Source of the DNA: Chromera velia
Lineage: Eukaryota > Sar > Chromeraceae
DNA length: 38,829 nt
NCBI GenBank assembly: GCA_018398765.1
Contig: JAHBMJ010003899.1
Location: 30,001 to 68,829 of the forward strand
Reading direction: 5' to 3'
Under the pieces are notes generated by a model. That model ran no database searches and was not told the DNA's origin. It saw only the letters and a list, made by a program, of their open reading frames with translations. Numbering within the stretch: position 1 is the stretch's first letter; every line of letters starts with the position of its first letter. The position numbers and the translations under genes are program-made. This document shows positions 1 to 14,552 of this stretch, in pieces.

Positions 1-663
1 GCGGACACCCCCCCAGGACGGGAGAAACGCAGATCCGTCGGGCTCTCCAGGCGGGAGTCCCGGGACCCTCTCCGTCTTCCCTGAGGGCTCCTTCCTCTTT
101 CACCCCTCCGCAAAGGAGAGAAGCCCCCACGGGCCCCGGCGGAGGGACTTCGGTCATGACTGTCCACTGAGGAAGACGAGTAAGACTCTGCTGCGTCGGA
201 CGAATCGGAGCTGACGGGACCAGCGCGTGTCTGTCTCTGATGGGCAACTGAAGCGCGACTGCTGTTGGAGACTTCACCGTCGTTCAGCCAACCACCAAAG
301 CCTTTGAAGCCACGTTTCGGTACTCCAGTTTTCTCAAATTCTTCTTCCCTTGCGTTTGCGTCCCAAGGTTTGACGGGAAAAACAACGCCTAGCTCGACGT
401 TGACAGACTTCAAAATCTCGTCTAACCTGGTCCACATTGCCTTTTGCCTTTCTCTTGACATCCCCTTTCCTGTAATTGAATACGCAGCTCTCTCCATTTC
501 GTTCTCTCTTGTCATCATTTGAAATGCCTGTCTCATGTGGCTGACATCAAAAACGCCCAAAGTCTTTTCGTTCAAAGACAAACGACGACAACATCTGCAG
601 ATACGTCGAGAACTCCATCGTGACTCTGCAACAGCCCTCTTTGAGGCCCGAAAAGCCAAAACC
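1..663 (-). CDS. Cytoplasmic tail exon, open to the window edge
   Basis: Acceptor CTCGCAG at 664-670, phase 2, completing a Trp codon with the preceding exon. The frame is open for about 220 codons to the window edge with no stop. It begins [16 protein letters not shown], continues through a basic Cys-containing stretch ([10 protein letters not shown]), a charged helical part ([14 protein letters not shown]) and a Ser- then Arg/Ser/Pro-rich region (for example [16 protein letters not shown] and [18 protein letters not shown]). I recognise no enzymatic domain; it looks like a regulated, phosphorylatable tail. The plus-strand ORFs in this interval are shadows. Confidence 0.72.
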
Positions 664-3114
664 CTGCGAGGGTTGAAGTACTGTTTCAGTCTGATCAGAT
701 GCGCACTTTGTTTCAAACGCTCAAAGTCAATTGGCATCGAACTTTCGCCCCCCCTCTCCTTTTCCCCATCCACCTCCTTTTTGACAGCTGCCTTCTCCCC
801 CCGGAGACTCAATAGACGCACAGTCGCGGAAAGAATACTCTTCGAGGGGCGCATGTCGAGACTGGGCAGGTCGCGCTTTTCACTGAGCGATGCCCTGCAT
901 ACAAACACGCACAACAAAAGGCTCACTCAACAGAATGATCTGAGGATTTACAGTAAAGAAAGGGCAAGAAGCCAACTCGGCCAAGGGGGAAGCGAAGCGT
1001 CCGTGCGTCTACAAGCACAAAACGACTCATAGAGCACAAAACACCGGACCCAAAGAAATGCGGTAGGCGTTCTCATAAACCGACCTCACATAGATCGCGG
1101 AAAAGAAAATGAAGAGTTGACATACATCCAAAAGGTCTCAAAGCTCATGAGAATGTGTACCCATCCAGTCAAACAAGACCCAAAAAAGACCGTGCATTTC
1201 TGCCTGATTGACAGATGTTTCTCAAGGCCTGTATGTGGTGCACAGAAGGGAAGGACCGACGGAGACACTCACTCGGCCCCCCACATGGAGACAGAGACAG
1301 TTTTGCTGAATTGAATTGAGTGTCTGTCGGTTTGGATCCTGTCCTTCCTTCGCCTGGTCTCTCTCACATCCTCTTTCTCTCTCGGGAACAAAGAACGAAG
1401 GAAGCTGGGGCACTTACCAGAACAGCACACTCAAAAAGAGCACAAGCACCGTTCCGCTACTGAGAAGAAGCCAGCCAAAGTTCGCCTTGCCGCCGTTGCT
1501 GTTCTTTTCAGACTTCAAATGTCCAGAAATGCTGTCGACAGAAATCGGCGAATTCCGCTCCGGAGGTATATACTGCGATCATCCATATTCAGATGCATAT
1601 GCAAGCCTGCGGCGGCACGTGTTTGGTTTGGAGGGCGCTGTGTCGCATGATGTTTCCTGGCCAATCTCGACGACTTTTGCGCGATCTCTTTCGGCCTTCT
1701 TCCCGACTTGCCTGAATTAAGACGAACATACGGTTCGAAACCATCCAAGGCCTTGCGCCGTCAACTGCTGCAACAACTGACCTGACCGTCGCAAGCGGCA
1801 CTAAATTCTGTCTGTGTTGAGTCTCATTCCCGCTCTCTGACTCACTCATCCACTTAATTACTCACTCACTAAATCTCTCACTAAATGAGTCAGTCAGTCA
1901 GCTACCCACCCACTCACCCACTCAGCTGCTCACCTCCTTTCTCACTCGGCCCCAGTTTTCCTCTTCACTACATACTTGCACACGTCCCACTCAAGGGCTC
2001 ATCAGCTATCCGGCATTCACTCAGAAACCGATCACTCCCATCACATGCAGATTTTGTTCGATCGAGCCATGAACAACCGATCATCGATCCACTTCAAATA
2101 TCACGCATGCATGCAGTCTGTTTTTTGAGACGTCTGTCCCATGCAGCTCTCACTTTACAGACTCACCCTGAGTGCCAAAATCAGAGTCGTTTCGAGCACC
2201 CTCAGTTTGCACGTGCACAGAACATTTTGTCCCTCTGACTTCTCCTCCGGGCCCTGGCAGCCTGCAGGCAGGCACGTGCATGGATGTACGTATGTATGCA
2301 AACACACCACAAATACGCATTGCATCCATTGTGCAGACTCAGGTGCAGATAATCCATCTATGTGACACGTCCAGTGCAGGAAATGTTTACACCTGCACCG
2401 TCTGTGTTGCTCTGAAGAACAGACTTCACGGGAGTGCCTCTGCGTTGAGCATCCTTTGAACCCGAGCAGACGAACCCAAAAACTTAGTCGAGACCTCACG
2501 CACAGTCCCTTGCCGGGTGCGTCGCCTCGGTGGGCTGCTCAACATTCCACACTTCAGATGACCGAAAGGCCAAGAAAAAGAGAGAAAGGGTGAAGAAGTT
2601 GAATCATAAATATGAGAAACGGACGGCAAAATGTGTTTCATTCCAGCACAAATTGTTCTTGACTGTGCGCAATCCCAGATGCATTCACAGAAGTATGCTT
2701 TTCACTTTTGTGCACTTTGCAGTCGTTCGTGAGGCTCACGCCGCTACCTGAACCTCCACAACGGCTTTTTTCCTTTTTCAACCTACCTGATGAGGTCCAT
2801 TCCTCGTTCTGGACATCCATCTGGGCACACTCCTGAATCCACTCCCCTCCTGATATGCCCAGCTCGCCCTTGTAGAGAGATTCCAGCTGGAGGATCTTCA
2901 GAGCTACCGCGGTGGGACTCGGTGTGGGAAGCAACATGCTCAGCACACCGGCCGAAACGGCGTCCTCGTCCATCGCATCGCCCAGGAGACGGACAGAGGT
3001 GCGTCCGTCGGAGGAACGGGATGACGTCGATAAGGGCACCCGGCCTGAGCCCACCACCTTCCCGTCCTGCCGGGCAGCTGCCAGCACATCGACACACGCA
3101 AAGCGAAGATTACT

Positions 3115-3154
<40 letters not shown>

Positions 3155-5314
3155 CGCTTGCTCAGAGATAGATAGATAGATAGATATAGATATAGATATA
3201 GATAGATAGAGAGAGAGCGTAAATGAAAGAGAGAACGCGGTATACTGGCCGACCGACCGAGAGACAGACACACAAACAGACCGACAGACAGACACACATA
3301 CGGACCGACAGGCCGACAGACAGACCAAGTCTATGGAATCGCGAAATCCCAACCATCACGAAGCCGCCCTCCCTCGTGCGTTCGCCAAGAGAAGGCGCGG
3401 GTGAGGCTTTGCTTTCCACGAGGAGGAGAGAGAGCGGTCCCCCGCCCTGTACCGCAGTTGCTTGTGCGTCTTTGCCCAATGCACCGAAAACAGAATTGCC
3501 GATCAATTCCTTCCACGTCGGCGTACCTGCAGAGAGATGTATGACCCAAGAGTTGATTTTGAAAATCTATGACGAACAGCAAGTTGCATTTTATCGCTGG
3601 CAGATCAAGACCGAATGAGTGTGCAGGAAATGAGGAATGTAATATCGAAGAACACATGATGAATACGTGTGAATCAGATCTCCCGGGTAGAATCGACTGA
3701 GGGAGGCACTACGGACTGAGCGAGCAGTGTGAATGCAGCCAAGCAAATCATCTGGCGGATCGGAAAGGGAATAGCACCCCTGCTTAAATTGGAAGTGGTT
3801 TTCTTTATCTTCTTCCAAGACTTCTGAGCCTGTGTCTAGATCAAAGTCTTTTTCTCTCTTAGCCTCGACTCTTCCATCTTTTTTCTCTCCTTCTATTTCT
3901 CTATGTTTGTCCACTTTTCCTTCGCCTCAGCATCTTTGTGTGAGACCAACGCCATACGTATGATTTACAAGGGGAACAGATATGTTGTAAAAAAACGAAA
4001 GTAGACTGAAAGTCAACGTCGTCAGCGCAATCAAGTTTGCGTTTCGCCTGAAAAGAGAACGGGGTGACTTTCCTCCAATCGAGTCAGACAGACAGACAGA
4101 CCATACGGCGACGACCCTTCTGGTCTTGTGAGTGTGAGAGACGAATGGGGGGAATCCGCCTCGAGTGTCGTTGACCCATCAACAGAGTTTGCAACTGTGA
4201 TCGCGATCTCGTCTGTTTCCACCGTCGTACTACCAGGAGTTGACAGAACTGCAGCGAGGCTGTCCCCTGTACACAAAGAGAGAGAGAAAGAGAGACAAGG
4301 GACAACAGAGACGAAAAGCACAGTGAAGGTCAGTCTGTGTCTTCCAAAGGACAGGAGGAAGAATCTGAGAGAATTCATTTATGGCACATGAGAGCGCTGA
4401 GGGATTCTGCATCTGTCATATTCATCTCAGCAAGCTTCGCGTTATCTCCGAAGCCGTAGTGTCTTGTCATGTTATGTTTTCTCTTTTGACTAGTGTCGTC
4501 GAGACGTCAACTGAACTTTCTTTCAGGACTGTGCTTGAAAAACGGAAGTCCGATTCCTTGAAACATCCCTCTCCTGCCTGACACGTTGCTTCGATCACTT
4601 CATTCTATTGTAGCTGACCTACCTATGTCGTTCAAAGAATCCAAAATATCACCTTCAGAGGAGGCCTGACACAAAGGCAGAAAATTCATCCAGTCACTTC
4701 TATTCAGCGTGAAATATGCACGAAAAAAGCAAGAGCCGAGAGGCACAGATAGATGTTCACAGTTGTGGATTGATTGCCATGGGCCTTTTCTGAAAGCCCG
4801 CATCATACATGCTGCTCATCTTTCATCTCCCTCCTGGATATCCTCTTGGGCTTCTTCTCAGTTTCGGTTTCCCGCCGGTGTTCTGTTCATCTCACGGCAG
4901 ATATTTGCACAAACAATGAAAAGCTGGTGAATCACACAATATTCTAAAAGAACCATTGTGCTCCTTTTGTGGGCAGACCTTGGGGTATTTCCGACTGACT
5001 GGCTCTACAGAACAACAAGAAGAGAGAGAAGAAAAGACGGACCACGCTTTCAAGGGCCTTCAATGCGACCGTCTCGACAAGCGCTTGCTGGTCTGCTTGG
5101 GGATATAGAACGACGCAGGCGTCGAGTTTGTCGCTGAGTTCCTGCTGTTGGGCCGTCATCTGAGAGCACGCAGATGCAGACGCAAAGCCGTACACACAAA
5201 CAGAAATAGCGGCCCATTTTAGTGCTCTTTCGCCCACAGCTGTCAGCCAGTCAGTCAGTCTGTCTGTCTGTCTGTCTCTCCCTCTCTCTCCCTCGCAAGC
5301 ACACACACGCACAC

Positions 5315-5353
<39 letters not shown>

Positions 5354-6802
5354 AACCACTGAACGATTCAGTCGTGTTTTCTCCCTGCAGAAAAACTGTT
5401 TTTCTTCCTTCCACACATAAAGTCCTGTCCATTGTCACCGAATTTGGCACGCTTGTTGAAACAGAAAACAGAACAGGCAAACAATCCAGCACGTCTTGAA
5501 AGGTGCCTGCGTATGTGTTTACTCACGATTAGCCTCTCTGAACTCTTTGCCGTGGAGCGCGAAATTATTAGGCAGACAGAGTGAGAATGCCGGCAGATCG
5601 AGACTCATGACAACAACCAACCGTGCGCCAGCGACGTTTTCAAAGGACTCTTGCTCTCTTTCTGTCCGTCTCATGGCTGTGGAATACCTCTTTTTTTGGC
5701 TTTCTACGGACTCAGTTAGTTGTTTTTGCAAATAATGGGTGGGTCCTTCTGTTTTTGCTTACTGACCACCTCCTCCAGAATTGGGTGGTTCGGATTGTCG
5801 TTGGCCCACTGGTCGATTGCTTGCAATGCCGTTTCGTAGTTGCTTGCGACTTCATTGATTGGAGTGGTTCCGTTCGAGTTGCACAACTCGCCTAGCTGAA
5901 AGAGGGACTCAGGGATGAGAAAGAGAGGGACATGAAAAGGAAGCAATCGGAGAGAATACCTCCGGGCCTTCCTACATATCAATGAGTTGCATCACGCAGA
6001 AAGTTTGGAGAGGCAGCACAGAATTCTTTGTCTTTCTTACTAAATGGAAACCGAAAAACGCTGAGAGGAGGCGGAAGGGTCACCATGCTTGGAGACTCGT
6101 TGAAATTTTACAGGAATACAAGAAAGTCATCATGCCACGTGCTGTACAAATCGAACTAAGCTGAGGCATGCACCATTCCCTTGTCGAATGACTACGCAGG
6201 TGAGGTGAGAGACTCGTAACAACTGACGTCTGGGCCGGGCATTTCCTCTGCAATCATTCAGACGCACAAAACCGCAATAATAAAATTATTGATTGCGGGC
6301 GGAAACTCACTCATACACTTTTTTTGCATTCTGTCTCATTCCATGTCGCCTCTGTCTGCGCCGTGCTGCCATTCTTTTGATTGAACAGTATCTTCTTTTC
6401 TTAGTTCTCTGTTCGATCATCAGATATCCCCCCCCGCCCACTTGCCAAGCTGCTTTTCTTTCTTGAAACGGTCGTTATTGTCCTCCGCGGAGAGCTGACT
6501 CTGAGACAAAATGGATGATTAGGGTTCCTGCTTGTTGTCAGCTTGTTGGTCTCACTCCCATGCTGGTGGCCATCCTGATCCTTCTTCACTTTGTTTTCGA
6601 ATCAGATTCACGCTCTCAGTTAGACTTCTCAAAAGGCTGAGTACCTACCTACCTACCTGAACAGGCAACGCCATCCCCCTCATATCCGCTGTTGCAGCTA
6701 CAAGTAAAGGACCCTGTGACGTCAGTGCAGTTGCCGAAGGTGTTGCAGTTGTGCGTGCTCAAAGTGCACTCATCCAGGTCTGCAGAAATATGATGCGGGA
6801 AG

Positions 6803-6836
<34 letters not shown>

Positions 6837-7730
6837 GAAGACAGCATGCATGCATACGGAGAGAGAGAAATGGAAGAATTACACGGGCAGGCAGGATGGG
6901 TACCTGCATCATCTAGACGTTGCATGCCCTTGAGCTTAGCAGAAAGAAAAAAACGATTTTTCGATCCATCGAGAAACACATACAGACATCGAACGCCAAA
7001 AGGACACATACATGCTCGCCGCGGTGCGAGAAACCCGACCAGACCCTACTGCATCTTCCCCAGAGAAGACCGTTCTCCCTTCACTGAGTGAACAGGGCAC
7101 AAAGGAGAGTTCTACAAATTCATCCTGCCAAACTTACTTGTACAAGTGATACCGCCCCCAGAGTACCCAGCGTTGCAAGCGCAGGTGAACGACCCTGTGG
7201 TGTCTGTGCACGTCGCACCGCCGGTGTCGCAGTTGTGGACGCTGGTTGAGCACTCGTCAATGTCTGCAACACAAAAACACCAAGGAAAGAAGCATATGTC
7301 ATCGATCGAAGGGGGGAAAGCAGGAAGATTAAGGAGCGAAGCGCAAAGCGACGGCCACATTTACAGGTCTCACTGTAATCAGACTGACTTGCACATGCGA
7401 CGCCGTCTCCAGAGAACCCGACGTTGCACGCACATGTGAAGGACCCTGTGGTGTCTGTGCAGGTTCCGTTGGAGTGACAATTGTCAACACTCGTGGCGCA
7501 CTCGTCGACGTCTGCAGAGAAGTAGGAGGCGTATTCAAGGAAGGAGGTCGTGTAAGAAGTGAGACCCAAGTTTGCGGCACGCAGGATGGACACCATCATA
7601 CTGGGCAAATTGTCTCAGACAACTGTGTCTGAGAAACGGGGCACGATCCTTTTTCCCAAAGCAACTAGGACCGTTTCTTCCTTTGAAGAACCGACCGGTG
7701 CCGGTGGAACTCTGTGTGATGTCGTGCTCG

Positions 7731-7765
<35 letters not shown>

Positions 7766-9710
7766 GGTGTTGAGTGAGAAGTTTGTTGTCAAATTAGGCA
7801 TCGAAATCAGAATTCAAACTCACTTGTACAAGTGATACCGCCCCCAGAGTACCCAGCGTTGCAAGCGCAGGTGAACGACCCTGTAGTGTCTGTGCACGTC
7901 GCACCGCCGGTGTCGCAGTTGTGGACGCTGGTTGAGCACTCGTCAATGTCTGCAACACAACACAACACAAGCGCACTCAAGAATCATGAAGAACCAAGTC
8001 ATCGCGCGTGAGCTCAGTCCTCTCCCGCCACGTACTTGCAGAGTCAGGGTTTTTGACCAGAAAGAGAAGCGCACTTTGGCGGACAATCCCACCCACACTG
8101 ACTGACCAGCGCAGGTGATCCCGTCTCCAGAGAAGCCGACGTTGCACGCACAGGTGAAGGACCCTGTGGTGTCTGTGCATGCAGCGTCTCCGTGGCAGTT
8201 GTCAACCGTTGTTGTGCACTCGTCGATGTCTGAAGAGGAAAGCAGTAGAGCACGGGGGCCCACACGAGGCGTCGATTGAGCAAGCTGTGACTTTCAATTA
8301 GTACAAAACGAAGATCACGACGAGCGTGTAAAACAGCGAACAACCACGGCTGAAGAAAGCGACACCTCGAGTAGCGGTGCGTGCACTGCCTCCGTTCGAG
8401 AGCCGATCGATTTCCTCCTGGTTCCCCCGTTTTACGGTATTCCCATTTGACTCGCTTTCTTCAAATGTTTAAGGAGAGAACAAAATGTCTCGTCATGCAT
8501 CAACAAGCCATCTGAGAAGTGTGCACTCCGATAATTAAGCATTCATGAGCAAGAACAAACAATGAATTGCACGAAGTCGATTTGATCCTCTCAATCTAGT
8601 GCGTCGATCGAAAACAATAGGGAACATCCCGGAAGCATCGTGTCAGCGACTGCTTCATCTCATCAAAATTGATCATGTTGCAGAGATCGGACGTGCAAGA
8701 GATAATAGAACTCACTTGTACAAGAAATACCGCCCCCAGAGTACCCAGCGTTGCAAGCACAGGTGAACGACCCTGTGGTGTCTGTGCACGTCGCACCGCC
8801 GGTGTCGCAGTTGTGGACGCTGGTTGAGCACTCGTCGATGTCTGCAACACAACACAGAGCAAAGCGCATTCAAGAATCGTGAGATCAGTCCTCTCCCGCC
8901 ACGTACTTGCAGAGTCAGGGTTTTTGACCAGAAAGAGAAGCGCAGTTTGGCGGACAATCCCACCCACACTGACTGACCAGCGCAGGTGATCCCGTCTCCA
9001 GAGAAGCCGACGTTGCACGCACAGATGAAGGACCCTGTGGTGTCTGTGCATGCAGCGTCTCCGTGGCAGTTGTCAACCGTTATTGTGCACTCGTCGATGT
9101 CTGAAGAGGGAGAGAGGAGTGGAGGGGATTGAAGGGAAGGGCAAAAGGCGATCAGCCATACTGAATACACAGGAGCAACCCTTCTTTCTCTGCATTGATT
9201 GAGGACACCCGGTGGCGATACCATCACAGAAACCCCTCTTTGGACTGGAAGGACGAAGGAAGGCCAAAGAGGTGAGGGACAATCCCTGCAGGCAATGGGG
9301 GGAGCACCCACTCACTTGCACAGGTGATGCCGTCCCCAGAGAAGCCGGCGTTGCAGTCGCATGTGAAGGAATGGAAGGCGTCTGTGCAGGTGCTGTTGGC
9401 GTCGCAGTTGTGCGTTCCGAGTGTGCACTGATTTTCAGCTGCATCGAAAGCAAACACTCATCCACTCATTCAATCGCGTGTTGTTTCTGCCAAATGCATC
9501 CCGCGGTTCACTCCCACCTCTGCCATCAGCCAAGTTCCGTGCACCCTCATATGAATTCAAGGTCAACTCAAGACAGAGGGAGAAAGAGGTTTAGAAAGCG
9601 TGTAGCACACTCACACACAGAGACACAATTGCATGCTGGCACAAGCATCCGCATGCATGCCTTAGCTTCTTTCTCGTAGGGTATGAACGGTGCGTCTAGA
9701 CACTTACACA

Positions 9711-9747
<37 letters not shown>

Positions 9748-11853
9748 CCGGAAAATGAGACCACACACAAAATGAAAATGAAAATGAGACCCGGAAAATG
9801 AGTCCACCCACGTACGTGTGCACGAGACCCCGTTTCCAGAGAACCCGGTGTTGCACGCACACCCGAAGGACCCTGTGTTGTCTGTGCACGTCGCGTTGCC
9901 GTTGCAGTTGTGGACGCTCGTTCCGCATTCGTCGATGTCTGCACGAGAAAGTAAGCAGGAATTCAAACAGCATCAATAGTGACATGATAGACTAAAAAAG
10001 GACACCGAAGCAAACAATCAGACAGATACTCTCCAACACAGAGTCTCTTCCTTCGCCACTCCACGATCGATGAAAGTCTGCAACAGGTTCGTTGTGCTTG
10101 AGCCAAGAAAACAACGAAAGTAATACAAATAACAACGACCAGCGGAGAGGGAAAGCAAGGCACCAACCCACCTGTGCACACGAGACCCGTCCCAGAGAAC
10201 CCTGTGTTACATGCACACGTGAACGACCCCGTCGTTTCTGAGCAGGTTGCGTCGCTGTGACAATTATGGGCGCCAGTGGTGCACTCGAGAACATCTGCAT
10301 TCAGAGTGCAAATAGCCATACAGAGCTAGACCATCTCGATTGGCCGTCAAAGCACTCCGCTGGTTCGAATAAACTTGGAATGTGTGCGGTTTAATTTCTA
10401 GCACTCTATGCACAGCACAATGAAAACAAGCGTTCACACAGCGGAATTGAAAATACGTGCCGCAGGAAGGCCGCAGGGATCTCTTGACGTGAAAACTTGC
10501 AGAGATGTAACTGAACGAGCTGTAAGCGTTTTTCTTGAAGCAGATGAGTACTTGCATGATTTCTTGAATTCTGGGATCCCTTCTCTCTCGATCCTGGTCC
10601 CTTCCTTGGACTTGCTTTGGCGGATGAACCAGCTCCGATAGGCAAAGTCAACATTTAGATCTGCATGGAAAGAATACGCTTAATTGTGTCCTTTGTCCAC
10701 ATCCATCCGATTGCCCCAGCTGCCGCTGACCGACCGTCGCACGCTGTGTCGGCCCCTGAGGCGTCGTCATTCGCGGCGTTGGTCGTTCCCGATGGGCAAG
10801 CAGTGCAAACGTTGGAGGCCACGTATTCGTTTGTCCCGCAAAGCGTTGCTGCAAAGAAGCAGAGAGAGTCGGAGAGATGTGAAGGCACACCACTGGCCAT
10901 AACAGTCATTCGCCGGTCTCCGGTCAATTTTGCATCCGTTTCCCATGCAGCGAAGAAACCGATGCAGTCAAACTGTAAGCCGTGCACCAAGTGTCACCCA
11001 CCGACCGTCGCACGTTGTGTCACCGCCAGAGGCGTCGTCGTTTGCCGCGTTCGTGGTTCCCGCAGGACACGCAGTGCAGACGTTTGAACTCACGTATTCA
11101 TTTGCAGAGCACAACGTTGCTGCAGGACAGAAAGTATCCATACATACCTCTTTGGCCATGAACACTTCAAATTTCTTTGTCTGGTGGACAGAAAAGAACA
11201 GTTCGATATTTTTTAGTGGACACAAAAGAACAGTTCGAATTTTTTTGCTGGACACAAAAGAACAGTTCGAATTTTTTTGGTGGACACAAAAGAACAGTTC
11301 GAATTTTTTTGGTGGACTCAAAAGAACAGTTCGAATTTTTTTGCTGGACACAAAAGAACAGTTCGAATTTTTTTGGTGGACACAAAAGAACAGTTCGAAT
11401 TTTTTTGGTGGACACAAAAGAAGAGTTCGAATTTTTTTGGTGGACACAAAAGAACACTTCGAATTTCTTTGGTGGACACAAAAGAGGACTTTGCAGATCG
11501 ACAGGCAAGCAGAAAAGAGTAACGGCAAACGAAGACAACCGGAGAATAACTCAGTGCAATGTACATGAAAGGAACCGAAAATTTACCGTCGCAACTAGTG
11601 TCTGCTCCAGAAGCGTCGTCACTTGCCGCGTTTGTGGATCCCGGAGGGCAAGCAGTGCAGACATTTGAGCTCACGTATTCGTTTGCAGAGCAGAAAGTCG
11701 CTGCACGCACACCACTCACATTCACAGACACATGAATGAGTTTGGCTTTCACGCAGAGTGGAAAGGCCCGGTGTATCATTACAGCTCACTACAGCTCATA
11801 AGAACATGAAAAGCATTTTCGAGGCAATAAGGAGAAAGAAAGAAAGAGAAAGA

Positions 11854-11898
<45 letters not shown>

Positions 11899-14318
11899 GA
11901 AAAGAGAAAAAGAGAGACAGAAAGCAAGAGAGAGAAAGAGGGAGAGAGAGAGAGAGAGCGAGAGGGGGGGGCAGAGAGAGAGAAAAAAGGGAGGAAGGAA
12001 GGAAGGAAGGAAAGAAGGAAGGAATGGAAAAAGGAGGGAAGGAAGGAAGGAAGGAAGGAAGGAAGGAAGAAAGAAAGAAAAGAAGGAAGGAAAGAAGGAA
12101 GGAAGGAAAAAAGGAAGGAAGGAAAGAAAAGAAGATGCTTCCCGCAGAAGTCTGTCTCTGTATTCTCCTCTTACTCAGAGACCTTGCAAGCGTTCACCAA
12201 GGGCATGCTGCAGTTCTCGCAAGCTGACCGGTGCATGACGTGTCGGCGCCGGTAGCGTCGTCACCCGCCGCGTGCGTGGTTCCCGCAGGGCAAGCAGTAC
12301 ACACGTTGGAGCTCACGAACTCATTTACGCCGCAAAATGTCGCTGCAAATCGAAAGACGTGCACGTTGAGCAAATTAGGCTCCTTCCATACTTTTCCGAT
12401 GCACAGTCTTCTTGATGTTCAATCCTCTGTCAGGTTTTTTGTCTAGAAAGTGACACGGAATCAACACAAGAAAAGGCGTCGGTCGATTGACTGACTGTCG
12501 CAAGTAGTGTCACTGCCCGACGCATCGTCCCCTGCCGCATTCGTCGTTCCCGCAGGACACGCCACACAAGCGTTGGAGCTCACGCGCTCATTCGCCGAGC
12601 AGAGCGTTGCTGCAAAGCACTCGCATATGCAAATATCTTGAAGCAAAATGCGTTCACAGAAGATTTTGCACATGGAAGCTGGGCACAAGGGCCTGCCTCA
12701 CAATAAAAGCATGCGACTCCACGCCCAGACGGCTGAAAGCAGACTAGTAACGTAGAAATCGCCTCTCTTGCTCACTTACTATCGCATGAGGTGTCGGCTC
12801 CTGAAGCGTCGTCGTTGGCAGCATTTGTGGTTCCCGCAGGACACGCAGTGCAAACGTTGGAGCTCACGTACTCATTGGCTCCGCAAAGTGTGGCTGCACA
12901 ACACTCAAATACATGCACAGACCTGACCTCTCAACAGAAAAAACCGTGCAAGGCTAGTCGACCATTCGTGTTCTCTGTGCGATGGCTAATATCTCTTCAT
13001 GGTTTTGGACTAGAACCACTCAGCTGGGAATTTGTCCCGGTCGGAGGTTCCCCTTACAGAAATGCAAATCGATGGAATTCGGATACAGACAGGCGGTGTA
13101 GGGAGAGGAGCTGCGGTCTTGGAAAAGATTGTTGCTGATTCTGCGCTTCACCTGAAGCACAAAGGCTACACGGACTTGCACTCCTTATGCAAAATGTACT
13201 GTGATTCGCGTGTTTTCCTCCCTAACTGACCGTCACAAGACGTGTCTGCTCCCGAAGCATCGTCGTTGGCAGCGTTTGTTGTCCCCGCAGGACACGCAGT
13301 GCAGACGTTTGAGCTCACGTACTCATTGGCTCCGCACAACGTGACTGCACGTGAGTGCAAAACAGGCAGATAGGCAATAAGTTGTAGATCGCGGTGCTTC
13401 TCGATTTACTAACTTACCTGTCCAAACAGAAAGGAGGAACATTCATTCACTCCATTTGTTGAGTGATCTATTCGTCCCATGAGTAAAACAAACAAACAAA
13501 CGCAAGTCGATTGTAAACCAATTGATGAGCTCACCATCACAAGTCGTGTCACTGCCCGACGCATCGTCCCCTGCCGCATTCGTCGTTCCCGCAGGACACG
13601 CCACACAAGCGTTGGAGCTCACGCGCTCATTTGCCGAGCAGAGCGTTGCTGCAAAGCACGCGCACGGGCAGAATGAGCTCATGAATGCAGACGATACACA
13701 GGTTTGCCTTTTCGTTTCCCGCTGCGCTCGTTGAGAGAATCGAGGCCAGCATCCGATTCATTCCCTCTGACGGCGACGGGAAATAGAAATGATTTCATTC
13801 CCACTGACTGACCGTCGCAGGAGGTGTCACCGCCCGAGGCATCGTCATTTGCAGCGTTGGTTGTTCCAGCAGGACACGCAGTGCACACGTTGGAGCTCAC
13901 GTATTCATTTGCCCCACACAACGTGACTGCAAAAGAGGGAGTTGGAAGGGAGCACAGATGATCGAGTGCTCACACCTTTGGCGAAGTTCAACGACTACGC
14001 TTGTGAGTGTTTGTGGAGCGATATTCATGTGCAAGGGAAGAAGGGAGGACAGAGAGATATCATGGAGTAGCAAGTGGCTGCCTGGAAGCCATGCGCAAAG
14101 AAAAAAGTTTGCGTAATGAGGGATGAAGAAAGGGTCCAAATATGTCTGAGATCGAGAGAATCCATTCGATCCTTCCCAATCGACAAGCATCGTCTTTCCA
14201 TGAAGCCCCTCAAATTTTTTCAGCAGCCCACTGTGGTCTTTCTTTTCTCAAAAAAGGCCCTCTAGATACTCTTCCGCTTTAGTTCCTCACAGACACACAC
14301 ACACACACACACACACAC

Positions 14319-14353
<35 letters not shown>

Positions 14354-14378
14354 TAGACAGACATTCAGAGAGACATTC

Positions 14379-14409
<31 letters not shown>

Positions 14410-14477
14410 TCGAGAGACAGACGGACGGGGCGGATGGACGGACGGACAGACAGACATTCAGACAGACACACACACAC

Positions 14478-14508
<31 letters not shown>

Positions 14509-14521
14509 TTCAGACACACAC

Positions 14522-14552
<31 letters not shown>

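Noticed and set aside
535..1032. 165-residue plus-strand ORF
   Set aside because: Partly antisense to the tail exon (663-1) and partly intronic; no recognisable domain.
2500..2534. Alternative exon after 2787 (phase 1-0, encoding about [11 protein letters not shown])
   Set aside because: The exon at 2261-2167 also fits the phase and completes the GPS pattern with the required cysteines, so it is far better supported.
10930..11668. Overlapping ORFs of 160-212 residues repeating [19 protein letters not shown] peptides
   Set aside because: The 32-bp minisatellite happens to be open in all frames; real exons flank it.
11758..12255. Plus-strand 165-residue Lys/Glu/Arg protein
   Set aside because: Translation of a purine microsatellite within an intron of the giant gene.
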